Positions 55,567-64,000 of a stretch of DNA of 64,000 bases are shown here, in pieces. The stretch is taken from positions 20,774 to 84,773 of the forward strand of contig NZ_ALJL01000005.1 in assembly GCF_000287675.1 (NCBI RefSeq), in the 5' to 3' direction. How positions within the stretch are numbered: position 1 is the stretch's first letter; the number at the start of each line of letters is the position of its first letter. The translations under genes and the position numbers were made by a program. Under the pieces are notes generated by a model. It worked only from the letters and a program-made list of their open reading frames with translations. It was not told the origin of the DNA and searched no databases. The stretch comes from Lachnoanaerobaculum sp. ICM7 (lineage in GTDB: Bacteria > Bacillota > Clostridia > Lachnospirales > Lachnospiraceae).

Positions 55567-56022
55567 TTATCTGAACTTTTTCATAATATACTTTAATTTG
55601 GGATTTTCAATCACTTCATAAATCTCAAAACCCAGCTTATCATATACTCTCTTTGCACTTTTATTAAAGTCAAATACCGTCAAAGATATACTTTGAATAT
55701 TCTCATCTTTAAAGATAAAATCTATAAATTCTTTCAAAGCCTTTGTTCCAAGACCGGATCCTGTTTTTGTAGGATTTAATACAAATCTACCTATGTGAAT
55801 GTTATCTTCTTCGACTCGCACCTCTTGTATCATTCCGATAAACTCTTCTTCATTAAAGATAGAAAATTTATTTTCCAACTTTTCTATTTTTTCATAAGTT
55901 AACGGAAATGAAACTTCAGATCCCATCCATTGCTCTTGAAATATCGCTCCTCTTTCATTTGACCACTTGCATAAAAGTAAAATATTATCTTTATCGATAC
56001 CTTTTACAAATCCAATACTCAT
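55567..56022 (-). CDS. GNAT family N-acetyltransferase
   Basis: 151 aa from ATG 56022 (GGGGAT 5 nt upstream; a GTG at 56058 is less likely). Acetyl-CoA fold segments: IGRFVLNPTKTGSGLGTKALKEFI (motif A with GSGLG) and VFDFNKSAKRVYDKLGFEI. Probably acetylates a small molecule or protein N-terminus; substrate unknown. Confidence 0.85.
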   Translation of the reverse strand: MSIGFVKGIDKDNILLLCKWSNERGAIFQEQWMGSEVSFPLTYEKIEKLENKFSIFNEEEFIGMIQEVRVEEDNIHIGRFVLNPTKTGSGLGTKALKEFIDFIFKDENIQSISLTVFDFNKSAKRVYDKLGFEIYEVIENPKLKYIMKKFR

Positions 56023-56070
56023 AGCAATCCCCAATATTTTGCAATATACATACTTCACCTCTTTATAGTT

Positions 56071-56862
56071 TTAATTATATCGATTTAACAATTTAAGTTT
56101 TATGAAAAATAATGCGGTCAAAACAATATTTATAATTGTAACAATAATACTTGCTTCTATCTTATATTCTCCACCTGATAGAAGTGTGTTTTGTGAAGAC
56201 ATCAAGGTGAACATATGAGGATAATCCTCTGCCAAATTTACACATCCAAGAAATATTGCTCCAATTATATTCCATACTGCATGAACCATAATTGGAGCAA
56301 GCAGAGTTCTTTCTGTTTCATACAATATTGTGGTAAACAGGCACATCGTAATGACATTTAAAACAGGGATAAATCCTGCTTCAAAAGCACCCAAATGCAT
56401 AGCTGTAAATAATACTGTACTAACAAGCACAGCCACAAAAATATTGTAATCTTTTTTCAAAAGCTTATAAATATACCCTCTCACAAGCAGTTCCTGCATG
56501 ACCACATTTATAAATGCAGAGGTAATCCATAATAAAATAAAACTAATTGTATTCTTTTCAGCAACAATTAGCTGCTTTGAAAATATAAGAATTGTACTCG
56601 GAATACCAATCCATAAAAAACCGACTATTGTTCCTGTTAAAATTCCTTTAGCAATATTTTCATTAAATAGAATTTTTGTAGACATATTTTCAAATAGCAT
56701 AAATACAATAGTAAAGATCAACATAAATACAAGAGGTATCAGCTCTGCAAAAAATCTCCAAACAGCCGGTGTATTGCTTGGAACATCAACTATTCCTGAT
56801 AAAACCGCCCATCCTATAAAGAATATAATTATTTTAAAAGTTGTTTTAAAAAACTTTTTCAT
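56071..56862 (-). CDS. CPBP family intramembrane metalloprotease
   Basis: 263 aa, about seven membrane helices. Motifs: INVVMQELLVRGYIYKLL (motif 1, with QE in place of the usual EE), FTAMHLGAF (motif 2 His) and MVHAVWNIIGA (motif 3). CPBP/Abi proteins cleave prenylated or membrane peptides and often provide bacteriocin self-immunity. ATG 56862 overlaps the NADAR stop by 4 bp (ATGA). The missing first Glu could reduce activity. Confidence 0.85.
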   Translation of the reverse strand: MKKFFKTTFKIIIFFIGWAVLSGIVDVPSNTPAVWRFFAELIPLVFMLIFTIVFMLFENMSTKILFNENIAKGILTGTIVGFLWIGIPSTILIFSKQLIVAEKNTISFILLWITSAFINVVMQELLVRGYIYKLLKKDYNIFVAVLVSTVLFTAMHLGAFEAGFIPVLNVITMCLFTTILYETERTLLAPIMVHAVWNIIGAIFLGCVNLAEDYPHMFTLMSSQNTLLSGGEYKIEASIIVTIINIVLTALFFIKLKLLNRYN

Positions 56863-57344
56863 AAAAAACACCGAAGTTCTTCTCTCACCAACATCAACGC
56901 AAATCCCAAAAGATTCTCTCCTCTCCACTTTTCCATATCCCATCTGTTTACATCTTTCATGGAAAGACCTATTCCCCAGATTTTATCCTGTACGGCACAT
57001 TCTGCAAGTATGTCATTACCTGTATTCAGAAGTCTTTTCTTTAAATCTTCATTCCGAGAAAACTTCTCAAGCAAGCCTTTGTATATAATAATCTGCCTTA
57101 CTCCGTTCCAATACGTATCATTATAATTTGAAACCTGTCTTCCAAGAGCTTTTATTTTTGAAACATCTGTAGTTTCTAAAATTTCCTTTGCAATTTTGGT
57201 ATCATTAAAAACAATAGCCTTTTTATACATCATATACTGTTCCATTGATGAAAACTGTATCGAATCTACTTTAAACTCTGAAAGATACCAATTACTTAAA
57301 TATCCGTTTTCTTCGTCCGGGTTATGAAAACATCTTATGTTCAT
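56859..57344 (-). CDS. NADAR/YbiA-type N-glycosidase-like protein
   Basis: 161 aa. Typical blocks: CFHNPDEENGYLSNWYLSEF, SSMEQYMMYKKAIVFND, KIKALGRQVSNYNDTYWNGVRQIIIYKGLLEKFSRN, AECAVQDKIWGIGLSM. YbiA cleaves riboflavin intermediates; related NADAR proteins remove ADP-ribose from modified guanine or NAD derivatives. ATG 57344 follows AGGTGAGG; a GTG at 57353 is possible. Overlaps the CPBP gene, so the pair is probably one unit. Confidence 0.85.
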   Translation of the reverse strand: MNIRCFHNPDEENGYLSNWYLSEFKVDSIQFSSMEQYMMYKKAIVFNDTKIAKEILETTDVSKIKALGRQVSNYNDTYWNGVRQIIIYKGLLEKFSRNEDLKKRLLNTGNDILAECAVQDKIWGIGLSMKDVNRWDMEKWRGENLLGFALMLVREELRCFL

Positions 57345-57445
57345 TTTCCTCACCTATTATCAGTTATTTTATACAATACTATCATAAAAATGACGATTAG
57401 TGAGTTTTCCTAATTGTCATTAGTCAATATATATTTCATTCTTTT

Positions 57446-58561
57446 TTAATTATCAGAGTCTATTTCTTTGACCTTTTTCTCTATTTCTTCAATACTTGGC
57501 AAACTGCTTCTATATTCTGCTTCAAACAACTTAGTAATCTCGTATTTGCTTATACCTATAGGCTGTGATATTTGTTCTAATGAATATTCGCAAACAATAT
57601 CATTTTTATCTTTACAAATCAGAAGTCCAATAGTAGCATTATCTATATCTGTTTTCAATTCTCTATTCACAGCCGTTACATAGAAATTAAGTTGTCCTAG
57701 ATGTTCCGGCTTAAACTTTTCTGCTTTCAGCTCTATAACAATGTAAGAATGAAGATTTAAATTATAGAAAAGCAAATCTATATAAAAATCATCTCCATTT
57801 ATATTTAAGTGATACTCTTTACCGATATAGGCAAATCCCTCACCAAGTTCAAGCAAAAAATCAGAAATTTTATCAACCAGTTCTTTTTGTAATTCTCTCT
57901 CATCGTATCCTTCACGGATTGTAAGAAAGTCAAAATTATATGGATCTTTTAATGTCTGTCTTGCAAGATCTGATTGTAAAGCAGGTAACCTTTTTTCAAA
58001 GTTTGTTATAGATTTTCCTTCTCTAACATATAATCCACTTTCTATTTGATGTTCAAGTACATTCCTGCTCCACCCGTTATCAATGGTTTTATTAACATAA
58101 TAGATGGCTTCATCAATGGTTTTGCACTTATTTATTATTCTTTGATTATGCCCCCATGGTATCTGTTTGATATTGTTAATAACTCTTTCATCAAATTTGG
58201 CTACAGGCTGTAGACCTTTTGAATTGCTGTCATTATTTTCTATTTCAACTACACCTTGCAAACCTTTCGTATAAAATGAATACCATCTTCTGATATACTT
58301 AATATTTGTTTCGGAAAAACCTTTCATATCAGGAAACTCTTTTTGTAAATCTTTAGCTAGCGATTTTATAAAGGCATCTCCCCATGAATGTTGTCCTTGT
58401 TTTTTTACAATGTATTCTCCCAAAGTCCAATACAAATCTAACAACTCGTAATTTACCTTTATTGCAGCTTTGAGTTGACTACTTCTTACTTTCTCTTTTA
58501 ACTCTAACAATAGCTTTTTATATTCACTATCACTTTTGATAGATATATTTTTATTATCCAA
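57446..58561 (-). CDS. YhcG-type PDDEXK nuclease (DUF1016)
   Basis: 371 aa. N-terminal DUF1016 helical domain (LYWTLGEYIVKKQGQHSWGD, ETNIKYIRRWYSFY, IPWGHNQRIINKC) and a C-terminal PD-(D/E)XK nuclease with DFYIDLLFYN and YIVIELKAEKF (D ... ExK), with QLNFYVTAVNRE. YhcG-like nucleases are frequent in mobile and defence regions. Full length with intact catalytic residues. Confidence 0.85.
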   Translation of the reverse strand: MDNKNISIKSDSEYKKLLLELKEKVRSSQLKAAIKVNYELLDLYWTLGEYIVKKQGQHSWGDAFIKSLAKDLQKEFPDMKGFSETNIKYIRRWYSFYTKGLQGVVEIENNDSNSKGLQPVAKFDERVINNIKQIPWGHNQRIINKCKTIDEAIYYVNKTIDNGWSRNVLEHQIESGLYVREGKSITNFEKRLPALQSDLARQTLKDPYNFDFLTIREGYDERELQKELVDKISDFLLELGEGFAYIGKEYHLNINGDDFYIDLLFYNLNLHSYIVIELKAEKFKPEHLGQLNFYVTAVNRELKTDIDNATIGLLICKDKNDIVCEYSLEQISQPIGISKYEITKLFEAEYRSSLPSIEEIEKKVKEIDSDN

Positions 58562-58794
58562 AGGTCGTACCTCCTTATTTGTAATATTTAATTATACCAA
58601 ATTTAGTGATATTTTTCATCTTCAGGTTTTCGTTAAATTGCTTTTACAAATTGTTATTGTATTATTTTTAATCATAGATTATTCAGGGTAACTCCATGTA
58701 AGTGGCTGAAAGCCATATAATTACTATATTTTAACAAAATATTGCTTTCACTTATCAAGTGAATAAAAAGAGTGTCCATTTGTGTATAATCATT

Positions 58795-59420
58795 GCAGGC
58801 TATTTTGAATATTATTCTTCAGATGAACTTACAAATGATCCTGTGTTTAAAGCAGTGCTGAATAAAGATACTTTAATCACAACCAACCATTTCAAGATTT
58901 CATAATAGAATGGATGAGGATTCACTGAATCAGTTCCTTTCAATAAATCAAATTCTTCGAAAGAAAGTTTATAGCATTAAGATGCCGGAAGCTATCATTT
59001 TAGATTTGGACTCAACACTTCTTAATGCCTATGGCAAACAGGAAGGCAGAGTATTTAAGTTCCACTATCAAAGTAACGGTTACCATCAACTTGTTTGCTA
59101 TGATGGAATCACAGAAGATTTGCTTAAAATTCAGCTTCGCGATGGAACTCAGTATTCAAGCACAGTGGTTGTAGACTTTCTACAGCCTATACTTGATTTT
59201 CCGGAAATTTTAATTGGTTTAGACGATTGGCGTTATCTATAAATATGAGAAAACAACGCATTGATACTGTCCGTTTAAAACTGATTAAGCTTGCTGCAAA
59301 AATAATTCGTTCAGCGAGATATATGATATTCAAGCTGTGTAGCAGTTGCCCCTATAAGGATGAGTTCTATAAGACCCTATCCAATATCAGCAAGCTATTT
59401 ATACAGCTTGAATATCAACT
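58795..59420 (+). pseudogene. IS1380-family transposase remnant
   Basis: Pieces of an IS1380-type transposase in two frames: AGYFEYYSSDELTNDPVFKA, then NRMDEDSLNQFLSINQILRK and IILDLDSTLLNAYGKQEGRVF (with the DLDST catalytic block) and, after an internal loss near 59215-59240, RKQRIDTVRLKLIKLAAKII and KLCSSCPYKDEFYKTLSNI. At least one frameshift (near 58905) and a large internal deletion; the N-terminal third is missing. Inactive. It separates YhcG from the broken DUF3137 copy. Confidence 0.8.
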
Positions 59421-59639
59421 AATAATGAACCTTGAGAGCTTAATAACTACTCAAAAACTCTACCTAGGGGAAGTCTGCCCATTTTTAGGTGTATTAAGTC
59501 AGTTATAGTGTCATGAATCAAGTTTGAAGATTTACAGTACGTTTTTTAATGTAAATATTACGCCATGAACAATTCAGGTTAAATTATGTTATACTTAAAA
59601 AGTTCGAAACAAAAATATTGATATTTGTTTATAAAAATA

Positions 59640-60670
59640 ATGGAGACAATAGTGGAAATAACTTTAAGTCTGGAAGAAATACAGAAACTAAATAATCTAT
59701 GTAAAACATCACGATTTAAGAGTAGTTGGAGAGCTGTCAAGAATACTGTCAATTGTAGTCAAAGAGTTAAAAATTATTTTGTTAGAAATATTATTCTTCT
59801 ATTTTTTTGCTTTACTGTCAGTAGCGGTTTATTCTTATCAAAAGATCTGGGACTCCTTCCGGACAATATTTTTGTAGATAAACTTATTATGCTAATTGCT
59901 AGGCTAATTCTCTTCCTTTTGGTACTTCAAATCCTAAGTGTACTTATTTTTGCGTTTATTAGTCCGGGTTGGTAATCAAATCAAAGAGCCAAACTACGCA
60001 GACTTTACAAAAGAGAAATTCTTGCACCAATCCTGCAAATCATTTGTCCTTCAGCAAAAATTGACATAGAAAATGATATTTCTCCAAATAATGTAGAAGA
60101 GGTAGTTCCCGTTGCAAAATACTATATTCAATCCGGAACACTTAAAGTCAACAATGAAAAGGATCTTGAAATAGTGGATTTATATGCACACACTATTCCA
60201 AGAAGATATCACCATGAAAAAAATATATTGATGATATTACCAATTTTATCGGACAGGTCTATTCGACAAAAAATACTCACTCTTTAAAAGGAACTTTGCG
60301 TATCGTTCCTACAAAACATTTCTTTAACATTGAGACCACCGGAGGCTATCTTACTACCATGTCCGATGTCAAGAAGATTAATATAGATGATGTACAGTAC
60401 GACAAGCACTATAACACTTACTGCACGGACGAACAATCAGCCGTAAGATTCTTAACTCCAACTGTTATCGAATGGTTTAACAACAATATTTCAGACTGCA
60501 AACTTTCCTTATACAGCAATGAATCTCGTATTTATATTGCAGCTTATAATAAGCGTCTTTTTGCACCACCAAAAGACAACGATAGTCTCAGATCATGGAG
60601 CATAGAAAAAACGGCAAAAAATATAAAATATGCCTTAGCCTTCGGTGACAAAATAACTGAGATTATGTAA
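59640..60670 (+). pseudogene. Broken DUF3137 paralogue
   Basis: Matches the 54063 gene over its full length (EEIQKLNNLCKTSRFKSSWR; later LRIVPTKHFFNIETTGGYLT, CTDEQSAVRFLTPTVIEWF). A GAA codon has become TAA at about 59973-59975, and a frame change with loss of sequence lies near 60195-60240. The true start is ATG 59640 or GTG 59652. The rest still reads in frame to 60670. Recent decay of a duplicated gene. Confidence 0.8.
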
Positions 60671-60697
60671 TCCTAAAAATAAGTAAACATAAATAAA

Positions 60698-60737
60698 AGT
60701 CATAGAACCGAAAAATCAGTATTCCGGTTCTGTGACT
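60698..60737 (+). terminator. Terminator of the broken DUF3137 copy
   Basis: AGTCATAGAACCG (60698-60710) pairs with CGGTTCTGTGACT (60725-60737, one G-U), then TTTCTCTT. Homologous to the hairpin after the intact copy. Confidence 0.75.
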
Positions 60738-61027
60738 TTTCTCTTATTTATTTGATAAAAAGAAAGTATCGCCTACATTTTCTTCCCATAACTTTATTTT
60801 TAGTCTTTTCTTCCTTGTCTCCAAGACTTAAATATATCAGACTTGTCATGGGGTATTATTATTTATATATTCTTCCCAATTATTGAACCATACAGATGGA
60901 GAAGCAGCAACTATAACAATGAATCACCTGTAGTTATTTACCTAGTTATGTATTAATATGATTTTATGAAGATAGTATTTGTAAATTTATTATTATCATA
61001 ACTAATATTTATGAGTTTTATATTAAG
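60738..61027. other. Gene-free stretch
   Basis: About 290 bp with no open frame, hairpin or repeat that I can support, between the DUF3137 relic and the end of the GTPase gene. Composition is ordinary for this window. Confidence 0.6.
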
Positions 61028-62164
61028 TCAGTTTCTCTTTAATTCTAATTGATTCAAAAACAAGTCTGACATTACTTTCTTTCCCTTTTCACTACCTAAA
61101 TCTTCAACTTTCATTTCTCCTTTAAAAACAAGTTCCATAACACGAATATATGCCTCTCCCAAAGCAGCTGTAATGACTCCAGCTGTTCCTGCGGAAATAG
61201 CCCCTCCTGCAATACTACCTACTCCTGGAATAAGCTTTAAAATATTTGAAACAACAGTTTTTCCAAGTACTGTCGCTCCACCTGCTCCAATGGTAGATGA
61301 AATAAGTCCTGTAATTATACTTTTATTTACATTAAAGCCAAATACTACAGTTATAGATGCAATCATTGTTACTTGGGTTGGTATAAGTACTGCAGCATCA
61401 GCAAATGGTATAGGTGCTGCTCCAGCGGTTACTGCCGCAGCCATCGCTGTTGCTACCACAGCCTGTGCATATTTTTTTTTTGCTTCTAAGTTTGCAATCT
61501 GTACATGTTGTAAAGTATCTTGCAATTCATCCGGTAATGCCTCTCCCATAACACTTATTAAATTATCCAAACCATATGCTTTTGCTATGCCCAAATCTTC
61601 TATTTCATAATCATCTGCTAAAACAGGTATGATCTGAACAACATCTAAATTCTCTAGTAAAAGCATCTGCCTCATTTCCTGAGCTTTCTTTTTTGAAAAA
61701 GACTGCGTCAAAACAATGATAATAGGTACCTGGGTTGTCTGATTTTCCTTAGATATTTCTTTTAACCATTCTATTTCCTCTGGTTCTATTCTATTTGATG
61801 CTGTATTTATACAATACCAAACACAATGTATTATATTATTTATGTCTTTGCTTGCGAATCCTTTATTTATCAGGTTTACAATTTCTTGTTTTACTTCTAA
61901 TTGAACTCTTTTACCCAATTCAAATCCACGAGTATCATAGATTGTAAGCGGTATATCCTTTTTGGTTAATTTTCTCATATGTGGAGTAATTGGTTTACCT
62001 ATACCGGTTTCTGCTAAATTTTCTTTAAAGACTGAATTTATTAACGTACTCTTACCTACACCTGTTTTTCCTGCAACTATTATATTCAATTTTTTAAGAT
62101 TTTTAACTTTTTCAGCAATTAAATTGATAGCCTCTTGTGCTATCTTGTCTATATTAATTTCCAT
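61028..62164 (-). CDS. Membrane-associated P-loop GTPase with DUF697-like tail
   Basis: 378 aa. G1 VAGKTGVGKSTLINS (about 31-45), switch threonine in GKPITPHM, G3 DTRGF (about 75-79) and a G4-like VLTQS (T-Q instead of the usual N/T-KxD). The C-terminal half is Ala/Gly-rich and amphipathic (ATAMAAAVTAGAAPIPFADA, STIGAGGATVLGK, GVGSIAGGAISAGTAGVITA), like the DUF697/YcjF-type tail that inserts in membranes. ATG 62164 overlaps the stop of the small membrane protein by one base, so they are translated as a pair. Role unknown. Confidence 0.75.
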   Translation of the reverse strand: MEINIDKIAQEAINLIAEKVKNLKKLNIIVAGKTGVGKSTLINSVFKENLAETGIGKPITPHMRKLTKKDIPLTIYDTRGFELGKRVQLEVKQEIVNLINKGFASKDINNIIHCVWYCINTASNRIEPEEIEWLKEISKENQTTQVPIIIVLTQSFSKKKAQEMRQMLLLENLDVVQIIPVLADDYEIEDLGIAKAYGLDNLISVMGEALPDELQDTLQHVQIANLEAKKKYAQAVVATAMAAAVTAGAAPIPFADAAVLIPTQVTMIASITVVFGFNVNKSIITGLISSTIGAGGATVLGKTVVSNILKLIPGVGSIAGGAISAGTAGVITAALGEAYIRVMELVFKGEMKVEDLGSEKGKKVMSDLFLNQLELKRN

Positions 62165-62355
62165 CACTGCTCTTCCTTTTCTTTAATCTTAGGCTCTATA
62201 TTTATAAAATCAATATCTCTGGCAGAATTTGTTTTTTTATAAATCTTATTGCTGCATTTTCTCATAATTTCAGGAATAACCACGCAACCTACTGCTGTAA
62301 ACAATATTCCACCCAAAATATGTAACACCTTTTTACTTATATTATCTCTTTTCAT
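62164..62355 (-). CDS. Small single-helix membrane protein coupled to the GTPase
   Basis: 63 aa with one hydrophobic helix (about 10-30, VLHILGGILFTAVGCVVIPE), a basic cluster (RKCSNKIYKK) and an acidic tail. Ends in the TGATG that starts the GTPase gene. No family recognised; probably a membrane partner or anchor. Confidence 0.6.
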   Translation of the reverse strand: MKRDNISKKVLHILGGILFTAVGCVVIPEIMRKCSNKIYKKTNSARDIDFINIEPKIKEKEEQ

Positions 62356-62559
62356 TATTATCCTCTTTTATATCTACAAGTACTCAAAATATTTCATTAC
62401 TATTATACTTTTTAATAATTATTAAGTCAATTTTCAAAGTAAGATAAATTGTACTTACCATAGAATTTATATATTTATTCAACCTTACCCTCTCCATATA
62501 ATCAAGTGTTTTTTTCAATAAATTTAATACTTTTTGATACCTGTCATTGAATAGAACTA

Positions 62560-62919
62560 AGGTTATGGAGTGATCTTTACCTCATACAGGGCAGATATAT
62601 AGTAATAATGGGTGCACCAAATAAAACGTCATCACTATTCATTCTAAATGACCTCGATGTGTACCCATCACTATATGGCAGCTCACATCTCATGTCCAAC
62701 AGGATCATCCTCCTTACGGTGGGTCCTCACTTCCTTCGTTATGCCTGTCCATAACCAGGGTACCAGCTTAGCTATTCATCAGGGTCATGCCCTCCGGAGA
62801 AAATTCCTGCCGGCTACCAGCTCATTCTTTGTACTTTCATCACTGATCTAAACACTCCGATCACAGCACCTTTCGGTGGACGCTTCCTGTAATCATTATG
62901 GTTGTTCTTTATTGCTCAG
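62560..62919 (-). other. Non-coding 3' flank of the IS110-family element, candidate bridge RNA
   Basis: About 360 bp downstream of the transposase stop, clearly GC-richer than the surroundings, with no open frame. It contains short hairpins such as CACC-GAAA-GGTG (about 62862-62874) and repeated GG/CC-rich blocks. In the IS1111 branch of the IS110 family the guide (bridge) RNA lies in this 3' flank. The outer IS end cannot be fixed; the assignment is inferred. Confidence 0.45.
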
Positions 62920-64000
62920 TTATGCAGCCTTTAACTGCTCTCCAGGATGTCGAATATCTTTCAACATCTTTGATGCATCATAACTGATTCCCTTGGTAAG
63001 GATCACATGGAATACTCTTATCAGCTTACATGCTACTGCTATCAGTGACTGCATCTTTTTTAATGGATTCTTTTCCCTGGTGGTATAATACCTATGGATT
63101 TCTTTGAATTCTTCATTCTTTCCCACCACCGATATCGCTGCCTCGAAAAAAAGATATCTGAGACGCTTGCGTCCTCTTTTGCTTATCTTTGTCTTTCCAT
63201 TATGCTTGCCGGAGCTATCTGCCACCAGTTCCAATCCTGCCAGTTTCTGAAGTTCTTTCGTGCTATCGAAGCGCGTGATATCACCAACTTCTGCTATGAA
63301 ACCAGCTACGGTTGTTATTCCTATACCTTTTATTTCAAGCAGCTTATCCGCATACCTGACCTGTTGGCACAGTTCTTTGATCAGGTCATTGACCCGTTCA
63401 AGGCGTTTTGTCTGGAGTTCATAATCCTCTATCAGATCCTGTATCTCCATCCTAGCTTCTGTAAGACCTGCTTTTAATCCTATGCTTTTCATGGCTGCAT
63501 TCAGAATCAGCATAGCCTTCTTATGCCCATTTCCTCGGAGTTTAGCGTCTTTCCATATCTTTATGATACCTTCCACTCCTAGTCTTACTATCTCCTCAAG
63601 AGTTGGTGCCTGCTTTAACACCAGCAGACCTCCCTTGGCATCTATGTGTGTATAAATCCCCTTATATTCCGGGAAATACACTGCAACCCACTTCTGCAGA
63701 CGGTTCTTCGCCCTTGTCTGTTCTTCTACAAGCACAAACCGGCGGTTTGACGCATTCCGCAGTTCTGCATATACACCTGTCGGCATATATGAATAAAAAT
63801 ATCGTCCATCCCTTACAAGCCCTGCAATAACACGAGGATCTTTTCTGTCATTTTTAGATGGACTATTGTCATCTAATTCTTTGGTCTTATGCACATGGTG
63901 CGGATTTACCATCACAAACTTTATGTTCTTTTCACCCATGAACTGCCCAAGATCAAACCAGTAGTGACCGGTTGGCTCTATTCCTACCAGTGCCTCTTTA
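62920..64000 (-). mobile_element. IS110-family transposase, 5' end outside the window
   Basis: At least 360 codons; the frame stays open to base 64000 (upstream residues EALVGIEPTGHYWFDLGQF). RuvC-like DEDD start (EPTGHYW; DNSPSKNDRKDPRVIAGLV with the late acidic residues), a helical middle and the C-terminal Transposase_20 region (LLEIKGIGITTVAGFIAEVGD, FDSTKELQKLAGLELVADSS, GKTKISKRGRKRLRYLFFEA) with the usual serine-containing tail. IS110 enzymes use a DEDD plus serine mechanism guided by a bridge RNA. No frameshift in the visible part, so it may be active. Base composition is higher in GC than its neighbours, indicating transfer. Confidence 0.9.

Noticed and set aside
59227..59508. Separate 93-aa protein gene
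   Set aside because: It is the C-terminal fragment of the IS1380 transposase remnant read in its surviving frame.

Overview
The window is AT-rich DNA from a low-GC Gram-positive anaerobe, most likely a Clostridia member of the Lachnospiraceae type (perhaps near Lachnoanaerobaculum; the genus is a guess). The evidence is AT-rich intergenic DNA, strong AGGAGG-type ribosome sites, Rex, McsA/McsB/ClpC, diaminopimelate dehydrogenase, an archaeal-type PurO next to a stand-alone AICAR formyltransferase, and choline-binding-like cell-wall repeats. Most genes run on the minus strand.

1-41.2 kb is mainly core genome. In order: a partial rex with its own promoter and a likely operator; an ABC-F ATPase; an AbiEi/AbiEii toxin-antitoxin pair; comM-like/dprA/topA; galE; a NEW3/FtsX/ATPase ABC module running into purO-purH; a GntR-mcsA-mcsB-clpC stress operon in which a GntR regulator stands where CtsR is usual; a candidate structured small RNA; HIT protein and pyrC; rplJL with an L10 leader and attenuator; a TraX remnant and a DUF421 protein; a small alarmone synthetase/response regulator/histidine kinase operon; mgtE, pnp, rpsO; a large secreted cell-wall protein with two FMN-binding domains; ddh; and a cobalt ECF transporter under a cobalamin riboswitch.

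41.3-54 kb is accessory. A near-perfect 62-bp direct repeat (42025-42086 and 53931-53992) brackets a tyrosine recombinase, hsdR, a start-less silent hsdS cassette, hsdS, hsdM, two decayed genes between duplicated copies of the hsdM leader, and a KilA-N protein. The hsdS genes carry four copies each of an 18-bp and a 17-bp direct repeat at domain borders, so specificity-domain shuffling is likely.

54-64 kb is a patchwork: a DUF3137 membrane protein and a broken paralogue, an IS1380 transposase remnant between them, NADAR/CPBP/GNAT genes, a YhcG-type nuclease, a GTPase with a small membrane partner, and an IS110-family element cut by the window end, with a long structured non-coding flank.

The main leads are the bracketed island with its silent hsdS store, the small RNA at 21.1-21.25 kb, the GntR/operator control of clpC, the alarmone synthetase coupled to a two-component system, and the double FMN-binding surface protein.
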